From DASQZK01 sp963809925 (GTDB taxonomy: Bacteria > Bacteroidota > Bacteroidia > Bacteroidales > GCA-2748055), in NCBI GenBank assembly GCA_963809925.1, contig CAWELH010000005.1, positions 124,001-188,000 of the forward strand: 64,000 nucleotides of DNA, written 5' to 3'. How positions within the stretch are numbered: the first letter of the stretch is position 1; each line of letters opens with the position of its first letter. The position numbers and the translations under genes were made by a program. The notes below the pieces were generated by a model. The model made no database searches, was not told the DNA's origin, and saw only the letters and a program-made list of their open reading frames with translations. Of the stretch, positions 62,448 to 64,000 are shown piece by piece.

Positions 62448-63683
62448 CTAATTGGCCAGGAAGTTTATCTCATTGATAAGCATCATCTGCTTTACACGAT
62501 TGGTTGTCAATTCATTCCTGACATCCATATAATTTCTTAGGATCATAAAATACTGCGAGATTTCAACCTGACCAAGCCGGATGAGTTTTTTCTCAGCTGC
62601 CAGTAATTCATGATAAAAATCCATTTGATCGTTGATCTCGTCAATTTGGAGCTTAAGTTGAGAAAGCATTAAACGATAATGATCAATTTTAAGTTGGTAC
62701 TGCTTATCAAACCAGAATTCCTGCTGCCTGTTATTATCTTTAAGCAGATCGATGGTGCTGTGCTTCAATTCTTTCTGTCTTCCGTCGTACAAAGGCACGG
62801 AAAGCTTAAGGCCAATCCCTGCCCCAAAATTTTTATATGGAAGTATAACCAGAGAAGAAAGATAACCCGCATCAGCATGGAGACTGAGTGAGGGCTTATA
62901 TTCCAGATCAATAAGTTTCAGCCGGTTTTGAAGACTCAGACTGTCAAGTACAAACTGCATGAAAAACTTTGAAGATTCCTTATCAGGAATTTCATCTGAA
63001 ACCAATTCGGGAGTCTCAAGTATGATTAAGGACGTATCCGGCAATCCCGAAATATATCTGAGCTGCATAAGAGAATTCCGGTACTGAAGTCTCGCATTGC
63101 TAACGGTAAGCTCCTGGCCTTTAACTCCAGCCATGAAAGTAAGGTAATCGGATTGTCTGAAAATATTCTCCGCGGTGAGTGTCGCAATCAGGTTCTTCTC
63201 ATCTCTTAATATCTGCAGAATTTCTTCATTGTATTGCCATTGAAGAAAATCACCCCATGTGGTGAGATATTGCGAAGTAACATTTTTCCTTACCACAGCT
63301 TCTGCCAGTTGTAACCCGTTACCAGCCTGATTTTTCATGATCTCAAATGATCGGAGATGATCTTCAATCTGCCCTTTGAACAATATTTTCTTGTCAAAAC
63401 TTACCAGAACTGAGGCCACCTGACCATCCGTGATAATTTCATCAAAGCCATACCCTTTTACAACAGGATCCCACAAAAGATCTGTTGTAAAGTCGACCTG
63501 AGTTTTCAGACCAGATTCAAACCGTTTCCTTTCAATGTCTTCCTGAAGAATAGAATTTCTGTTTTCAGAGATCACAGGATTGTGATACAGAGCAGAATCG
63601 ATAAAGCCTTCCAGGTTATTCTGGGAATATAATCTGCCCGGAAGAAAAACCAGAATACTTACAATTAAGCATTTATTGAACAT
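62448..63683 (-). CDS. TolC-like outer-membrane efflux protein
   Basis: A 411-aa outer-membrane channel protein of the TolC/OEP family. The ATG at 63683 starts a signal peptide (MFNKCLIVSILVFLPGRLYSQ); an ORF extension to 63770 would spoil it. Long amphipathic helices (ERKRFESGLKTQVDFTT, AEAVVRKNVTSQYLTT) and the repeated alpha-barrel halves are visible (SLSLHADAGYL in the second repeat). It is the third member of the tripartite system and the first gene of the operon, 8 nt before the adaptor gene. Confidence 0.9.
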   Translation of the reverse strand: MFNKCLIVSILVFLPGRLYSQNNLEGFIDSALYHNPVISENRNSILQEDIERKRFESGLKTQVDFTTDLLWDPVVKGYGFDEIITDGQVASVLVSFDKKILFKGQIEDHLRSFEIMKNQAGNGLQLAEAVVRKNVTSQYLTTWGDFLQWQYNEEILQILRDEKNLIATLTAENIFRQSDYLTFMAGVKGQELTVSNARLQYRNSLMQLRYISGLPDTSLIILETPELVSDEIPDKESSKFFMQFVLDSLSLQNRLKLIDLEYKPSLSLHADAGYLSSLVILPYKNFGAGIGLKLSVPLYDGRQKELKHSTIDLLKDNNRQQEFWFDKQYQLKIDHYRLMLSQLKLQIDEINDQMDFYHELLAAEKKLIRLGQVEISQYFMILRNYMDVRNELTTNRVKQMMLINEINFLAN

Positions 63684-63799
63684 GGGACTTGCTTCATGGA
63701 TTCTCAAAAGTAATCCAAAATTTTTTAGAACAAAGCATTTACAGTCAGAGGATTCATTCCATGGTTCCAATTTGATATGTCACGGGCAAGATAATGAAC

Positions 63800-64000
63800 T
63801 CAGTGAAGTTTTGAATTGATATACGCAGATAGTTCTTCCGGATCATTCGTCCCCAAAAGAACTTTTTTATCTTCACCTTTGATCTTCAGCTCGATGGCAT
63901 ATCTTCCAGCAATGTTGTAAACCGTGACACCCGGCCTGTATTTGATGCCCCATCCCAAAAATAATTTACGTTCGGGACGGCAGTGCTCAATGTTCTCAAG
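63800..64000 (-). CDS. C-terminal fragment of an unidentified protein
   Basis: A minus-strand frame open to the right edge encodes 66 residues and ends in a TGA at 63800-63802. It includes RKLFLGWGIKYRPGVTVYNI and GRYAIELKIKGEDKKVLLGT, then NDPEELSAYINSKLH. Composition and hydrophobic pattern look like real coding sequence of a beta-rich domain, reminiscent of a bacterial PH-like domain. The 5' end is outside the window. No family was recognised. Confidence 0.6.
   Translation of the reverse strand, partial: LENIEHCRPERKLFLGWGIKYRPGVTVYNIAGRYAIELKIKGEDKKVLLGTNDPEELSAYINSKLH

Noticed and set aside
1..64000. tRNA, rRNA, CRISPR arrays, insertion sequences and prophage genes
   Set aside because: Intergenic gaps were scanned by eye for tRNA T-arm motifs, evenly spaced direct repeats, terminal inverted repeats and transposase or integrase frames; none was found. 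A covariance-model search could still find a missed RNA.

Overview
The window looks like a chromosomal segment of a Gram-negative member of the Bacteroidota, probably Bacteroidales or a related order. Family content supports this: a DUF2795 mini-protein, a head-GIN lipoprotein, an OstA-like protein next to three SurA/PpiD-type chaperones, DUF5063, DUF7033 and a DUF1295 protein. So do several TAnnTTTG -7 boxes upstream of genes and a general lack of Shine-Dalgarno sequences. No rRNA, tRNA, insertion sequence, prophage or CRISPR array was found.

Layout. 2-3612 is a xylose operon (xylB 3' end, xylA, sugar/H+ symporter). 3699-7288 (minus) holds an orphan HlyD-type adaptor and gyrB, the latter with a hairpin-rich leader. 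7673-12426 (minus) is an outer-membrane barrel plus a 1026-aa TPR protein. It diverges from an ftsE-like gene across a 26-nt palindrome. 13323-22722 (minus) is one compact run beginning with mutS2. It continues with a DUF7033 deacetylase-like protein, a FemAB/GNAT-like transferase, a NodB-type deacetylase, a DltA/NRPS-like adenylation enzyme, a GNAT, an acyl/peptidyl carrier protein and a second GNAT-like protein. 22831-30040 carries a secreted nucleoside hydrolase, a secreted protein in an operon with an ECF sigma factor and a putative anti-sigma factor, a GH78-like lipoprotein, an NmrA-like protein and an internally deleted yaaA. 30179-38746 (plus) has tex, a ferredoxin-reductase-like enzyme, two radical-SAM methylthiotransferases (the second, mtaB, frameshifted), a FakA-FakB-like fusion and a DUF1295 membrane protein. 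38880-44827 has a head-GIN lipoprotein, a CheY-like regulator, rlmI, a 3'-5' exonuclease, DUF5063 and recQ. 45178-52641 (plus) is guaB followed by an envelope-biogenesis set. 52954-58408 has DUF2795, a PduO-type adenosyltransferase, a LolD/MacB-like ATPase, an O-methyltransferase and mprF. 58451-63683 (minus) is a tripartite RND efflux operon, followed by the 3' end of an unidentified gene.

The most promising unusual system is the overlapping set at 13323-20222. It combines amino-acid-type adenylation, a carrier protein, three GNAT/FemAB-like proteins and two deacetylase-like proteins. This suggests a carrier-protein-dependent aminoacylation or acylation of a deacetylated amino-sugar or glycolipid. 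The gene families are read from the sequence; the pathway is inferred. The clearest sequence anomalies are the in-frame internal deletion in yaaA (junction near 29891-29896) and the one-base insertion in mtaB (near 35533). Family identifications rest on remembered motifs, not database searches.
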